Assembly (NCBI GenBank): GCA_944392835.1
Contig: CALXYB010000006.1
Span: forward strand, 23,933-87,932
DNA: 64,000 nucleotides
Direction of reading: 5' to 3'
From: an uncultured Alphaproteobacteria bacterium
Lineage (GTDB): Bacteria > Pseudomonadota > Alphaproteobacteria > RF32 > CAG-239
The stretch's first letter is position 1. Every line of letters begins with the position of its first letter. Positions 1 through 8,164 of this stretch are shown here, in pieces. The notes beneath the pieces were generated by a model. It made no database searches, was not told where the DNA came from, and saw only the letters and a list, made by a program, of their open reading frames with translations. A program made the position numbers and the translations under genes.

Positions 1-123
1 GTCATTATTGAAGACCAGCTTAACAAAGTGGCGGAGACTAAAGGCGATTATAATCGTATGCTCACGATTTATACAACTTATCGCAATATGCTCAAAACCG
101 CTAACACAGAGCCTAGCTCATAG
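1..123 (+). CDS. flgB: Flagellar basal-body rod protein FlgB, C-terminal end (partial)
   Basis: The frame is open from the first base and ends at TAG 121-123, giving the last 40 residues of a protein whose start lies outside the window. The tail has the pattern of an FlgB C-terminus: the stretch DYNRMLTIYTTYRNMLKTA resembles the terminal helix that packs in the rod. It is 15 bp upstream of flgC, the usual flgB-flgC-fliE order. FlgB is a proximal rod subunit exported by the flagellar type III apparatus. The identification rests on this short helix and strongly on context. Confidence 0.8.
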   Translation, partial: VIIEDQLNKVAETKGDYNRMLTIYTTYRNMLKTANTEPSS

Positions 124-138
124 AGGGGATAACGGATT

Positions 139-552
139 ATGGCCGGAAATTTGTCAGTAAGCGCAGATATTGCCGTCTCGGGTATGAAAGCCCAAGCCGA
201 GCGCTTGCGCGTTATCTCCGAAAATATGGCTAATGCCGACTCTGTCGGTATCCGCCCGGGCGAAGATCCGTACCGCCGCCAAGTGGTTACGTTCAAAAAC
301 TATATTGATAAAGAAACCGGCGCGCAGATGGTTAAAGTTGACAAGGTTGTGCCGGATAAATCAGCTTTTCAAATGAAATATATGCCTAATCATCCGGCCG
401 CAAACGAGCAGGGATATGTGGCTATGCCAAACGTTAATCCGCTGATTGAGATGATGGATATGAAAGAAGCGCAACGCAGCTATGAAGCAAATATGAGTAT
501 GATGCAAACTGCGCGTGATATGAACAGCAGTATTCTTGATGTTTTGAAGTAA
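139..552 (+). CDS. flgC: Flagellar basal-body rod protein FlgC
   Basis: A 137-residue protein of normal FlgC length. Residues about 5-37 form the conserved N-terminal rod motif, including ISENMANADSVG, and the C-terminal 30 residues form the matching amphipathic helix (MKEAQRSYEANMSMMQTARD). The two end helices pair to build the proximal rod that crosses the periplasm between the MS ring and the distal rod. It has no signal peptide, as expected for an axial protein exported through the flagellar type III pathway. It lies between flgB and fliE with short gaps, so the three are very probably one operon. Confidence 0.95.
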   Translation: MAGNLSVSADIAVSGMKAQAERLRVISENMANADSVGIRPGEDPYRRQVVTFKNYIDKETGAQMVKVDKVVPDKSAFQMKYMPNHPAANEQGYVAMPNVNPLIEMMDMKEAQRSYEANMSMMQTARDMNSSILDVLK

Positions 553-569
553 GTTAAAGGGGAAAAACA

Positions 570-884
570 GTGACAAACAATATTAACAGTGCACTTAATG
601 CTTATCAGCAAGCTCTCGGCAGAATAGGGGCAAAACTTCCGGCAGCTGAACCCAAACCTGCCGAAAAAACAGGTTTCCAGGATATGGTTAAGGAAGCTCT
701 GACAACCACTGTTGACTTATCCAAACAAAGCGAGCAGCTTGCCATAAACGGAATTTCCGGCAAGGCAGACATCCAAGATGTAGTCTTAGCCGTATCCAAC
801 GCCCAGATGGCGCTTGAGACAGTTGTTGCCGTACGCGATTCAGCCATAAAGGCTTATAAAGAGATTATGTCTATGCCGATGTAA
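570..884 (+). CDS. fliE: Flagellar hook-basal body protein FliE
   Basis: A 104-residue protein of typical FliE length. The C-terminal two thirds (GFQDMVKEAL, then DIQDVVLAVSNAQMALETVV and a final KAYKEIMSMPM) match the family. FliE joins the MS ring to the rod and is among the first axial proteins exported. The start is GTG at 570, placed by an AAAGGGG ribosome site about 6 bases upstream. The gene closes the flgB-flgC-fliE block. Its stop codon overlaps the first two bases of the 126-bp palindromic element described at 883. Confidence 0.93.
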   Translation: MTNNINSALNAYQQALGRIGAKLPAAEPKPAEKTGFQDMVKEALTTTVDLSKQSEQLAINGISGKADIQDVVLAVSNAQMALETVVAVRDSAIKAYKEIMSMPM

Positions 885-1008
885 AAACTCGTCTGGAGGT
901 TTTCTAGAGCAATTTTACGAGGTTGATAAAAATTCACGTAGGTTAATCTACGCTAGAATTTTTATCACCTCTAGAAATTACTCTATAAATTCCACCAGCC
1001 GAGTTTTT
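883..1008. repeat. 126-bp imperfect palindromic element A
   Basis: The outer ends AAAAACTC (883-890) and GAGTTTTT (1001-1008) are perfect complements. The arms pair all the way in, roughly three quarters matched by eye with a few one-base shifts; GATAAAAATTC/GAATTTTTATC is perfect. The centre is CACGTAGGTTAATCTACGC (935-953). The plus frame starting at 883 has no stop through the element and on to TAA 1171-1173. A second element at 9994 has the same length, the same position against a stop codon and a related centre. It may also fold as a terminator for the flagellar operon. Confidence 0.8.
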
Positions 1009-1147
1009 CAAGCTGTTGCCAGCTTGACCGCATCACTGGCTGCTTTGAGAACCTTTGTTGAACCGCGATGCTTCCTTTGTGCATATCTTGCTTTCGTGCC
1101 TTGTGTCTCTGATGAAAAAAATTTTTCAACATATTTGCAAAAAATGC
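1009..1147. other. Gene-free spacer with hairpin and continuing open frame
   Basis: A perfect 8-bp hairpin with a 4-base loop (TCAAGCTG / CAGCTTGA, 1008-1027) directly follows the palindrome. The open frame entering from element A continues to a TAA at 1171-1173 and reads, for example, LRTFVEPRCFLCAYLAFV. It has no convincing start codon or ribosome site, so it is not called as a gene. It may be part of a larger repeat unit or a decayed coding fragment. Confidence 0.35.
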
Positions 1148-1176
1148 TTGATTATTTTTGTAAATCGGAATAAATC
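1148..1176 (+). promoter_or_regulatory. Predicted sigma70-type promoter of tRNA-Leu
   Basis: TTGATT at 1148-1153 and TAAATC at 1171-1176 are separated by 17 bases. The expected start of transcription is about 15 bases ahead of the mature tRNA. The same spacing recurs in front of the other tRNA genes of the window. Confidence 0.5.
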
Positions 1177-1197
1177 TGTGCTTGTCTTATTTGAGAT

Positions 1198-1283
1198 GCG
1201 GCCGTGGCGAAATTGGTAGACGCGTAACGTTGAGGTCGTTATGAGCTAAGCTCATGGAAGTTCGAGTCTTCTCGGCCGCACCA
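1198..1283 (+). tRNA. tRNA-Leu (anticodon GAG)
   Basis: The acceptor stem GCGGCCG (1198-1204) pairs with CGGCCGC (1273-1279), followed by the discriminator A and an encoded CCA. The D-arm, the anticodon stem TAACG/CGTTA with loop TTGAGGT (anticodon GAG), a long variable arm (TGAGC/GCTCA) and the T-arm with TTCGAGT are all visible. The long variable arm is the class II form expected of tRNA-Leu. Confidence 0.95.
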
Positions 1284-1415
1284 AATTTAAGGCAATCATC
1301 AATAATCAATCAAAGAATTTTGTTTTTTTGCGTTAAGGATTTTGCCATCGGCATATCAGAAAAAAGAACCTATGTTTAGTTTTTAGGCGTTTGCCTTGAA
1401 AGTCGGGGAGGAAAA

Positions 1416-2849
1416 ATGAAGAAAAATGCGAAAAAGCGTCTACCCGGCTCTAAAGTAAAAAAACAAAGAAAATTTACCCGTAAAAAACAATTGCAACAAG
1501 TCCAATACGGTATTGGTCAGAAGATGATTAATTCCGTTATTATGGCGTTGGATGAGAATGACAAAATTCATGTTCGCAAGATTGTGGAAGGTCTTGATGA
1601 ATATGATTTGGCACGTTTGATTGAGGTCTTGGATATTAACCATCGGCGGCAATTGGTTGAGATTTTGGGCGACCATATTGATCCGGAAGTTTTCCCCGAA
1701 CTTAATGATGTTGTTCAGGAACAAGTTATTGAGACTTTAGACGAAGACCAATTGGTTAATATCGTTAATGAGTTGGACTCTGATGATGCGGTTGAAATTT
1801 TGGAGCATATGGATGATGATGAGCAAAAATCCATCATCAACCAATTGGACCCTGAATTAAAATATCAGGTTGAATCTTCTCTTAATTATCCCGAAGATTC
1901 TGCCGGTCGTATTATGGTGCGTAATTTTGTGAGTATGCCTGACCATTGGACGGTAAAAGAAGCGCGCCAGTATTTGCTCTCTGATACAGAACTTCCTGAT
2001 GAATTTTATACGATTTTCTTAACAGATTCTTTGACACTGCATCCTACCGGTGAGATTACGCTTGATAAGCTTTTGCGAGCTAAAGGTAATGAGAAACTTT
2101 GCAATATTATGGATTGTGAGATTGTTCCTGTTGATGTTTATACCGACAGAGAAGAAGTTGCGCATATGTTTCGCGAATATGGTTGGAAGGCGGCTTCGGT
2201 TGTTGATAATAAGGGACGGCTTATCGGTGTAATCAATATTGATGATGTGGTTAACATTGTGCATGAAGAAGCCGGCGAAGATATTATGCACTTGTCCGGT
2301 GCGGAAGAAGGCGATGTTTATAAGTCAGTTTTCGGAATCTTCAGATCCCGTTCTATTTGGTTGATTACAAATTTGTTTGCGACGATTATGGCTTCAACCG
2401 TTGTTAAAGGTTTTCAAGACATTATTGCCGAGATTTCGGTTTTGGCAGTGTTGATGCCGATTGTGGCCTCTATGGGAGGAACAACTGGCAACCAAACTTT
2501 GGCCGTGGCCGTACGAGCTTTGGGAACAAAAGAATTGACGGCCAGTAATACACTGAGGACTGTCGGCAAAGAGTTTATGGTTGGTGTGGTAAACGGGCTT
2601 TTGTTTGCTTGCTTGATTGGTATAATAACTTGGATTATGTTTCCGACGCAGCATGAGCTAAGTTTGATTATTGCTATTGCCATGTTATGCAATCTTTCTT
2701 TGGCAAGTTTGGCCGGTATTCTTATTCCGTTGACACTACATAAACTAAAAATTGATCCGGCCATTGCTTCCGGTGTGTTTTTGATTGCTCTCACAGATTC
2801 CGGTGGTTATTTTATCTTTTTAGGTTTAGCTAAGCTGATTTTGTTCTAA
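1416..2849 (+). CDS. mgtE: Magnesium transporter MgtE
   Basis: A 477-residue protein with the full MgtE layout. A basic N-terminus is followed by the superhelical MgtE N domain (about 45-155, repeats such as LDEDQLVNIVNELDSDDAVE), a CBS pair (about 165-295, with YGWKAASVVDNKGRLIGVIN) and a five-helix membrane domain (about 305-477). The pore signature GGTTGNQT is at 354-361. MgtE homodimers are gated Mg2+ channels whose cytosolic domains close when Mg2+ is plentiful. The start has a strong GGGGAGG site about 6 bases upstream. The 130 bases between the tRNA and the gene show no recognisable Mg2+ riboswitch. A promoter-like TATAAT separates it from lspA. Confidence 0.95.
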   Translation: MKKNAKKRLPGSKVKKQRKFTRKKQLQQVQYGIGQKMINSVIMALDENDKIHVRKIVEGLDEYDLARLIEVLDINHRRQLVEILGDHIDPEVFPELNDVVQEQVIETLDEDQLVNIVNELDSDDAVEILEHMDDDEQKSIINQLDPELKYQVESSLNYPEDSAGRIMVRNFVSMPDHWTVKEARQYLLSDTELPDEFYTIFLTDSLTLHPTGEITLDKLLRAKGNEKLCNIMDCEIVPVDVYTDREEVAHMFREYGWKAASVVDNKGRLIGVINIDDVVNIVHEEAGEDIMHLSGAEEGDVYKSVFGIFRSRSIWLITNLFATIMASTVVKGFQDIIAEISVLAVLMPIVASMGGTTGNQTLAVAVRALGTKELTASNTLRTVGKEFMVGVVNGLLFACLIGIITWIMFPTQHELSLIIAIAMLCNLSLASLAGILIPLTLHKLKIDPAIASGVFLIALTDSGGYFIFLGLAKLILF

Positions 2850-2875
2850 AATATCTGCATATTTCCGATTAAAAG

Positions 2876-2904
2876 CTTTCTATCTCCGAATTTTTGCTTA
2901 TAAT
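2876..2904 (+). promoter_or_regulatory. Possible promoter of the lspA operon
   Basis: A perfect TATAAT stands at 2899-2904, 37 bases before the GTG start of lspA; the -35 region (CTTTCT, 2876-2881) is poor. The 91-bp gap after mgtE has no terminator hairpin, so read-through from mgtE is also possible. Confidence 0.4.
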
Positions 2905-2940
2905 GGAGTTTGTTTTTTTTAACCTACGGGGAGTAACGGC

Positions 2941-3408
2941 GTGTTTTTTGGTTTATGCTTGGCCGCTTTGGTGTTGGTTGCCGACCAGATTTCTAAGTAT
3001 TATATTCTTAATGAAGTTCTTGAAGACAGAGCTATGATTATTTATACATCATGGTTTAATCTGGTTAAGGCCTGGAACACCGGGGTGAGCTTCTCTATGT
3101 TTAATGATATGGGGGCATGGGGTGCTTTTTTGCTTTCCGTTTTGGCTTTGAGCATTATCGGTTTTTTGGTTATGTGGCTTAAAAAAGAGCCGAGCCGTTT
3201 GGTGCAAGCTGCTCTTGGTTTTATTATCGGCGGGGCTATCGGGAATTTGATTGATCGTGTTCGTCTCGGTGCCGTTTTTGACTTCTTGGACTTTCATATT
3301 GCCGATGCGCATTGGCCGGCATTTAATGTGGCGGATAGTTTTATTTGTATCGGTGCAATTATCATTATTGTTCATAGTTTGTTTAACAAAGAAAAGTCTG
3401 TTATTTAG
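2941..3408 (+). CDS. lspA: Lipoprotein signal peptidase LspA (signal peptidase II)
   Basis: A 155-residue inner-membrane protein with four predicted membrane helices. The family blocks are present: VADQISKYY, AWNTGVSFS, GNLIDRVRLGAVFDFLDF and PAFNVADSFI. The catalytic aspartate pair is D114 and D132. It cleaves the signal peptide of diacylglyceryl-modified prolipoproteins, and the next gene encodes such a lipoprotein. The start is GTG with ACGGGGAG 7 bases upstream. It opens the row lspA - lipoprotein - two M16 peptidases seen in many alphaproteobacteria. Confidence 0.95.
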   Translation: MFFGLCLAALVLVADQISKYYILNEVLEDRAMIIYTSWFNLVKAWNTGVSFSMFNDMGAWGAFLLSVLALSIIGFLVMWLKKEPSRLVQAALGFIIGGAIGNLIDRVRLGAVFDFLDFHIADAHWPAFNVADSFICIGAIIIIVHSLFNKEKSVI

Positions 3409-3431
3409 GTAAGGTTTGAAAAGGGGAAAAT

Positions 3432-3758
3432 ATGAGAAAGTCTGTTTTTGTTGTGTTGGCTGTGGCTTTTGTTTTGAGTGCTTGCAGTACGGAAACTAAG
3501 AGAAAGCTTGGCTTGGCTAACCAAGCGCCGGATGAATTTATGGTTATGTCCAGAGCCCCTTTGTCTTTGCCGCCGGAATATGATTTGCGTCCGGTTAATG
3601 ATATGAGTGGTATGCAACAGGTTGATATGGAAGAGAGAATGGCAGGCATGGATTTGTCTGAGCGGAAACTGATGGCCAAGATTGATGCCGCACAAACAGA
3701 TGCCAATATTAAAGCTAAACTTGAACAAGAATTTAGGGAAATGAATGCTGAAAAGTAA
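3432..3758 (+). CDS. DUF3035 (BamF-like) outer-membrane lipoprotein
   Basis: A 108-residue lipoprotein precursor. The signal peptide ends in the lipobox LSAC with the modified cysteine at C18. The core APDEFMVMSRAPLSLPPEY and the following YDLRP are the hallmark of DUF3035, whose Caulobacter member was named BamF, a subunit of the outer-membrane barrel-assembly complex in alphaproteobacteria. The acidic C-terminus looks helical. The last 14 bases overlap the start of the M16 gene, which implies translational coupling. The family match is confident; the BAM role here is inferred from that family. Confidence 0.85.
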   Translation: MRKSVFVVLAVAFVLSACSTETKRKLGLANQAPDEFMVMSRAPLSLPPEYDLRPVNDMSGMQQVDMEERMAGMDLSERKLMAKIDAAQTDANIKAKLEQEFREMNAEK

Positions 3759-5085
3759 GAAAAATTCTGTCTTTGCCGTATTGTTGAGTATTGTTCTGTT
3801 TTGCGCTGAAGCAGAGGCAAAAATCTTTGATATGACCGAATTTCGCTTGAAAAACGGTTTGCAGGTTATTGTTATTCCCAACCATAAAGCGCCGATTGTG
3901 CGGCAGATGGTATGGTATAAGGTGGGCAGTGTTGATGAGGCCTTAGGCAAAGGTGGCACCGCTCATTTGCTTGAACATTTGATGTTTAGAGGCACAAAAA
4001 AGGTTAAAGATTCTAAGTTTAACAGTATTGTGGCTCAAAACGGCGGGAACAGCAATGCTTTTACGGCACAGGATTTTACTTCTTACTATGAAACAATGGA
4101 TGTCGGAAGGCTTGAACTGGCGATGGCTTTAGAAGCCGACCGTATGGAAAACCTTGATTTTTCTAAAAAATCTTTCAAAAAAGAGAGAGATGTTGTGTTT
4201 CAGGAACGGATGCAAGTGGTAGAAAATAATCCTTTTGCATATTTCGGAGAGGCTTTGCGGCGTGTTTTATGGCAGCAGCATCCGTATGCGCGTTCAATCT
4301 CAGGGACACCGGAGGAGATTATGTCTCTTAACCGAGATGATGTTATGGCTTTTTATGAAAGCTATTATGCGCCTAACAACGCTATTTTGATTTTGTCCGG
4401 TGATATTGAACCACAAGTTGCGAAAAGTTTGGCAGAAAAGTATTTTGGCGAGATTGAGCCCAGAAAAGTTGGCTTGAAAGCAGATTTTCCGAAGCTAGAC
4501 AAACAGTTTGATGCGCGTTTGGAAATGAAGTTGCCGCAAATTAAGGCTGAGCGGATGGTTAAACTTTATGTGGCTCCGTCAGTTAATTTGGATAAAACAG
4601 AAGTTTATCCTTTAATGGTTTTGGCGGCTTATTTGGGTGAGGGTGAAACCTCAAAGCTCTACAAAAAGCTTGTTTTGCAAGAAAAGGCGGCGTTAGGGGT
4701 TTCTGTTTCTTCTGATTATGCTTCCAGGAGCTATGGTGGTTTTAGTATCTCGGCAACACCTAAAGAAGATATTAAGACCGAGGATTTTGAAACTGCTTTG
4801 AACAAGGCTATCAAACAAGCTGTGGCTGAAATTACGATTGAAGAAATTGAGAAAACCAAGGCAAAGATGTTGGCCGGGCAAGTTTATCTGCGGGATAATC
4901 CCAATGATGCTGCTTATATCGTCGGGGCAATGGCCGCGGTCGGAATGTCTGTGGAAGAGATTGAAAATCATGCTGAGAATATTCGCAAGGTTTCGGCAGC
5001 AGAAGTTAGGCAAGCGGCTAAAAAGTTGTTTGGCGGCGCAATTAGTGTTACGGGAATTGTTAAACCGGCAGAGGAGGCGAACTGA
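3745..5085 (+). CDS. Zinc metallopeptidase, M16 (pitrilysin) family, catalytic subunit
   Basis: A 446-residue secreted or periplasmic protein with an N-terminal signal peptide (about residues 1-25, ending AEA). It has the inverted zinc motif HLLEH (H74, E77, H78), the third-ligand region in the following helix (about 130-155) and the C-terminal M16 domain. Members degrade peptides in a closing chamber made of two homologous halves. The next gene encodes a partner without the zinc motif, the usual active/inactive pairing. The start at 3745 lies inside the preceding lipoprotein gene. The substrate cannot be told from sequence. Confidence 0.9.
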   Translation: MLKSKKNSVFAVLLSIVLFCAEAEAKIFDMTEFRLKNGLQVIVIPNHKAPIVRQMVWYKVGSVDEALGKGGTAHLLEHLMFRGTKKVKDSKFNSIVAQNGGNSNAFTAQDFTSYYETMDVGRLELAMALEADRMENLDFSKKSFKKERDVVFQERMQVVENNPFAYFGEALRRVLWQQHPYARSISGTPEEIMSLNRDDVMAFYESYYAPNNAILILSGDIEPQVAKSLAEKYFGEIEPRKVGLKADFPKLDKQFDARLEMKLPQIKAERMVKLYVAPSVNLDKTEVYPLMVLAAYLGEGETSKLYKKLVLQEKAALGVSVSSDYASRSYGGFSISATPKEDIKTEDFETALNKAIKQAVAEITIEEIEKTKAKMLAGQVYLRDNPNDAAYIVGAMAAVGMSVEEIENHAENIRKVSAAEVRQAAKKLFGGAISVTGIVKPAEEAN

Positions 5086-6506
5086 TGGCGCGCAGATATT
5101 ATCATAAAACGCATTCTTATGATTGGCTGTGGTGGTTACTGTTGGCCGCCTTGGTGATTTATGGCGGTTGGCGGCTCTATAACCATTGGTTTGTCTTTAA
5201 TCCGCGGGTGATATTGGAAAAAGCGACATTGAAAGAAAAAAGCTTTGATACCGAGGTCAAAGAGATTACATCTCCCAAGGCGAAGATTAAGGCTTATTTG
5301 TTTCAAGACAAAACCAACCCGATTATAAGCATCAGTTTCTTGTTTAAAAATGCAGGCTTGTCTACCGATGAGGGAGAGGAAAGTGGTATAAGCACGATGG
5401 TTGCGGCTTTGTTGACCGAGGGTGCCGGAAATCTTGACAGCCAAGCTTTTAAGGAACTTTTGGAACAAAAAGCCATTGGAATGGGTTTTAGTGTGGATAT
5501 GGATGATTTTTCGGGACGTTTGCTGACCACACGTGAGAATATGGATACGGCTTTTAAGTTGTTGAATATGGCTCTGACCAAGCCAAAGTTTGATGCGGAA
5601 GATGTTCAGCGTACTAAGGCGCAGATGCTGACTGCACTTAAGCGCCAAGTTGAACATCCGTCAGGGATTTTGGCTTTGGCTGCGGCAAAAGAGATTTTCG
5701 GCGAGCATCCTTATGCCAGAAACCCGATTGGTGATGCCAAAGTTATTAAGAATATCAGCAAAGCTCAGTTGCAAAATTTTGTGCAAAACCACATCAGTCG
5801 GAGCAATCTGATGATTGGTATTGCCGGAGATGTGAGCGAGGAAGAAGCAGGCAAAATAGTTGATAAAATATTTGCAAACTTGCCTGAGAATGGGCGGATT
5901 GTGTTTGTTCGCGAAGCCGAGCTTACTTTTGACGGCAGAGTTAAAAATATTAATCAGCCTTCGGCGCAGATTATATCTTCTTTTGCAACCAAAGGTATTG
6001 CACGCCAACATCCCGATTTTTATCCTTTATATATTGCCAACCATATTTTGGGCGGAGCAGGGCTTAATTCCAGATTATCCGTTGCAGCACGCGAAAACGA
6101 GGGCTTGACTTATGGAATTGAGACTTATTTGAGTATGCAAGACAAAGCGCCTCTGATACGTGGTGGATTTTCGGCAACGCCGGAGAATTTTAATCGCGTG
6201 GTTGAGATTGTGAAAAAACAATGGGCTAAAATGGCAAAAGATGGGGTGAGCGAAAAAGAACTTGATGAAGCCAAAGATTATTTGATTGCCTCATATAATC
6301 TGCGTTTTGCCTCTATTGATACGATTTCTTCCATTTTGGTTTATATGCAAAAGGACAATTTGGGACTTGATTTTTTGCAGAAGCGTAATGCTTATGTGAG
6401 ACAAGTTACGCTTGATGATGTTAATCGGGTGGCGAAAGAATATTTTAAGCCCGAGCAGATTGTGTTTGTTAATATCGGAAGTTTTGAGAAGCAGGGAGTT
6501 AAGTAA
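5085..6506 (+). CDS. M16 peptidase-like protein, non-catalytic partner
   Basis: A 473-residue protein with one N-terminal membrane helix (WLWWLLLAALVIYGGW, about 15-30) followed by two M16 domains. Where the zinc motif should be, the sequence reads GISTMVAALLTEGAG, so the HxxEH ligands are missing. The C-domain retains the family block YGIETYLSMQ and an R/Y-containing region that binds substrate in active homologues. It probably forms a heterodimer with the preceding catalytic subunit and holds it at the membrane. ATG overlaps the stop of the previous gene (TGATG), and its own stop overlaps the pgi start (TAATG), so translation is coupled through the operon. Confidence 0.88.
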   Translation: MARRYYHKTHSYDWLWWLLLAALVIYGGWRLYNHWFVFNPRVILEKATLKEKSFDTEVKEITSPKAKIKAYLFQDKTNPIISISFLFKNAGLSTDEGEESGISTMVAALLTEGAGNLDSQAFKELLEQKAIGMGFSVDMDDFSGRLLTTRENMDTAFKLLNMALTKPKFDAEDVQRTKAQMLTALKRQVEHPSGILALAAAKEIFGEHPYARNPIGDAKVIKNISKAQLQNFVQNHISRSNLMIGIAGDVSEEEAGKIVDKIFANLPENGRIVFVREAELTFDGRVKNINQPSAQIISSFATKGIARQHPDFYPLYIANHILGGAGLNSRLSVAARENEGLTYGIETYLSMQDKAPLIRGGFSATPENFNRVVEIVKKQWAKMAKDGVSEKELDEAKDYLIASYNLRFASIDTISSILVYMQKDNLGLDFLQKRNAYVRQVTLDDVNRVAKEYFKPEQIVFVNIGSFEKQGVK

Positions 6507-8152
6507 TGTTTGAAAAGATGGTAAACAAAACAAAAGCATGGAAAAAACTGGAGAATCATTATAAGCACCTTCGCAAGGTGGAAATGAAGGATATGTTTGC
6601 TTTTGATGAAGACAGAGCTAAAAAGTTCAGCATCAATTTGGAGCAGATGTATTTGGATTATTCCAAAAACCGTATTAACGAGCGCACAATGAAACTTTTG
6701 ATGACTTTGGCCAGAGAAAGCGGGTTGGAAGAAAAAATTAAGGCAATGTTTGCCGGAGAAAAAATCAATGTTACCGAAAAACGCGCCGTACTCCATGTGG
6801 CTTTGCGCAACCGCTCCAATAAGCCGATTTTGGTTGATGGCAAAAATGTTATGCCGCAAGTTAATGATGTTTTGGCGAAGATGAAAAAGTTTTCCGATGC
6901 TGTGCGTTTTGGTGAGTTTAAGGGATATACGGGCAAAAAACTGACTAATATTGTTAATATCGGTATCGGCGGTTCGGATTTGGGACCTTTTATGGCTTGT
7001 GAGGCTTTGCGTAAATATTGGGCTAAAGATATTAACTGTTATTTTATCTCTAATATTGACGGAACGGCTTGCGCTGAGGTGTTGAATAAGATTGACCCGG
7101 AAACCACTTTGTTTATTGTGGCATCCAAAACCTTTACGACCATTGAGACTTTGACGAATGCCAGAACTTGCCGCAAGTGGTTGGTTGATGCTTTGGGTGA
7201 GCATGCTGTTGCCAAGCATTTTGTGGCTTTGTCTACCAATACACAAGAAGTTGAGAAGTTTGGCATTAACCCTGAGAATATGTTTGAATTTTGGGATTTT
7301 GTCGGCGGGCGCTATTCTATGTGGTCAGCGATTGGCTTGATTATTGCCATTGCGGTCGGATTTGAAAACTTTGAGCGGATGCTTGAGGGTGCAAATGCGA
7401 TGGACCAGCATTTTTATAATACGGATTTGGAGCACAATATTCCGGTGATTTTGGCAATGCTCGGTATTTGGTATAATAACTTCTTCGGGGTGCATCGTTA
7501 CTCTGTTATTCCTTATGACCAGTATTTGCAATATGTGCCGATGTATTTGCAACAGCTTGATATGGAAAGCAATGGTAAGTTTGTGGCTGTTAACGGTGAA
7601 TATGTCAAATATGCCACAGGACCGGTTTTGTTCGGCGGTGCGGGAACGAATGTTCAGCATTCTTTCTATCAGCTAATTCATCAGGGAACAGAGATTGTGC
7701 CGATGGACTTTATTATTCCGGCAATCTCACATAATGAAATCGGTGAACATCATGAGATTTTGGTTGCAAATGTGTTGGCTCAAGGCGAAGCCTTAATGCG
7801 TGGCAAGACGGTTAAAGAAGCGGCAGAAGAGCTTAAAAAAGCCGGAAAATCTCGTGAGGAAATCAATTATCTGAAGAAGTTTAAGAGTTTTGAGGGGAAC
7901 AGACCGTCAAACACAATCGTCTTTAAGAAGATTGATCCTTATACCTTGGGTATGCTGATTGCGATGTATGAGCATAAGGTTTTTGTTCAGGGTGTGGTTT
8001 GGAATATTAACTCTTTTGACCAATATGGTGTTGAGCTTGGTAAGCAGATGGCTTTGAGTATTTTGCCGGAGTTGCAGAATAATTCTTCCGAAAACAAACA
8101 TGATGCTTCAACCGGCTCGTTGATTGAGTTGATTAAGCGTTTGCGAAAGTAA
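6506..8152 (+). CDS. pgi: Glucose-6-phosphate isomerase
   Basis: A 548-residue protein of the long bacterial/eukaryotic PGI class. It has the phosphate-binding stretch NIGIGGSDLGPFM, the second SIS block with ASKTFTTIETLTNA, GGRYSMWSAIGL, and a C-terminal KFVQ-like loop written HKVFVQGVVWNINSFDQYGVELGK. It interconverts glucose 6-phosphate and fructose 6-phosphate in the cytosol for glycolysis and envelope sugar synthesis. It lies between the M16 pair and mutL, with its ATG overlapping the previous stop, so it is part of the same transcript. Confidence 0.97.
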   Translation: MFEKMVNKTKAWKKLENHYKHLRKVEMKDMFAFDEDRAKKFSINLEQMYLDYSKNRINERTMKLLMTLARESGLEEKIKAMFAGEKINVTEKRAVLHVALRNRSNKPILVDGKNVMPQVNDVLAKMKKFSDAVRFGEFKGYTGKKLTNIVNIGIGGSDLGPFMACEALRKYWAKDINCYFISNIDGTACAEVLNKIDPETTLFIVASKTFTTIETLTNARTCRKWLVDALGEHAVAKHFVALSTNTQEVEKFGINPENMFEFWDFVGGRYSMWSAIGLIIAIAVGFENFERMLEGANAMDQHFYNTDLEHNIPVILAMLGIWYNNFFGVHRYSVIPYDQYLQYVPMYLQQLDMESNGKFVAVNGEYVKYATGPVLFGGAGTNVQHSFYQLIHQGTEIVPMDFIIPAISHNEIGEHHEILVANVLAQGEALMRGKTVKEAAEELKKAGKSREEINYLKKFKSFEGNRPSNTIVFKKIDPYTLGMLIAMYEHKVFVQGVVWNINSFDQYGVELGKQMALSILPELQNNSSENKHDASTGSLIELIKRLRK

Positions 8153-8164
8153 GAAACAAACAAA

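Noticed and set aside
1284..1415. A magnesium riboswitch in the mgtE leader
   Set aside because: The stretch before mgtE shows no conserved M-box or comparable stems.
5085..6506. Second M16 gene as an active peptidase
   Set aside because: The HxxEH zinc motif is replaced (GISTMVAALLTEG), so it is described as the non-catalytic partner.
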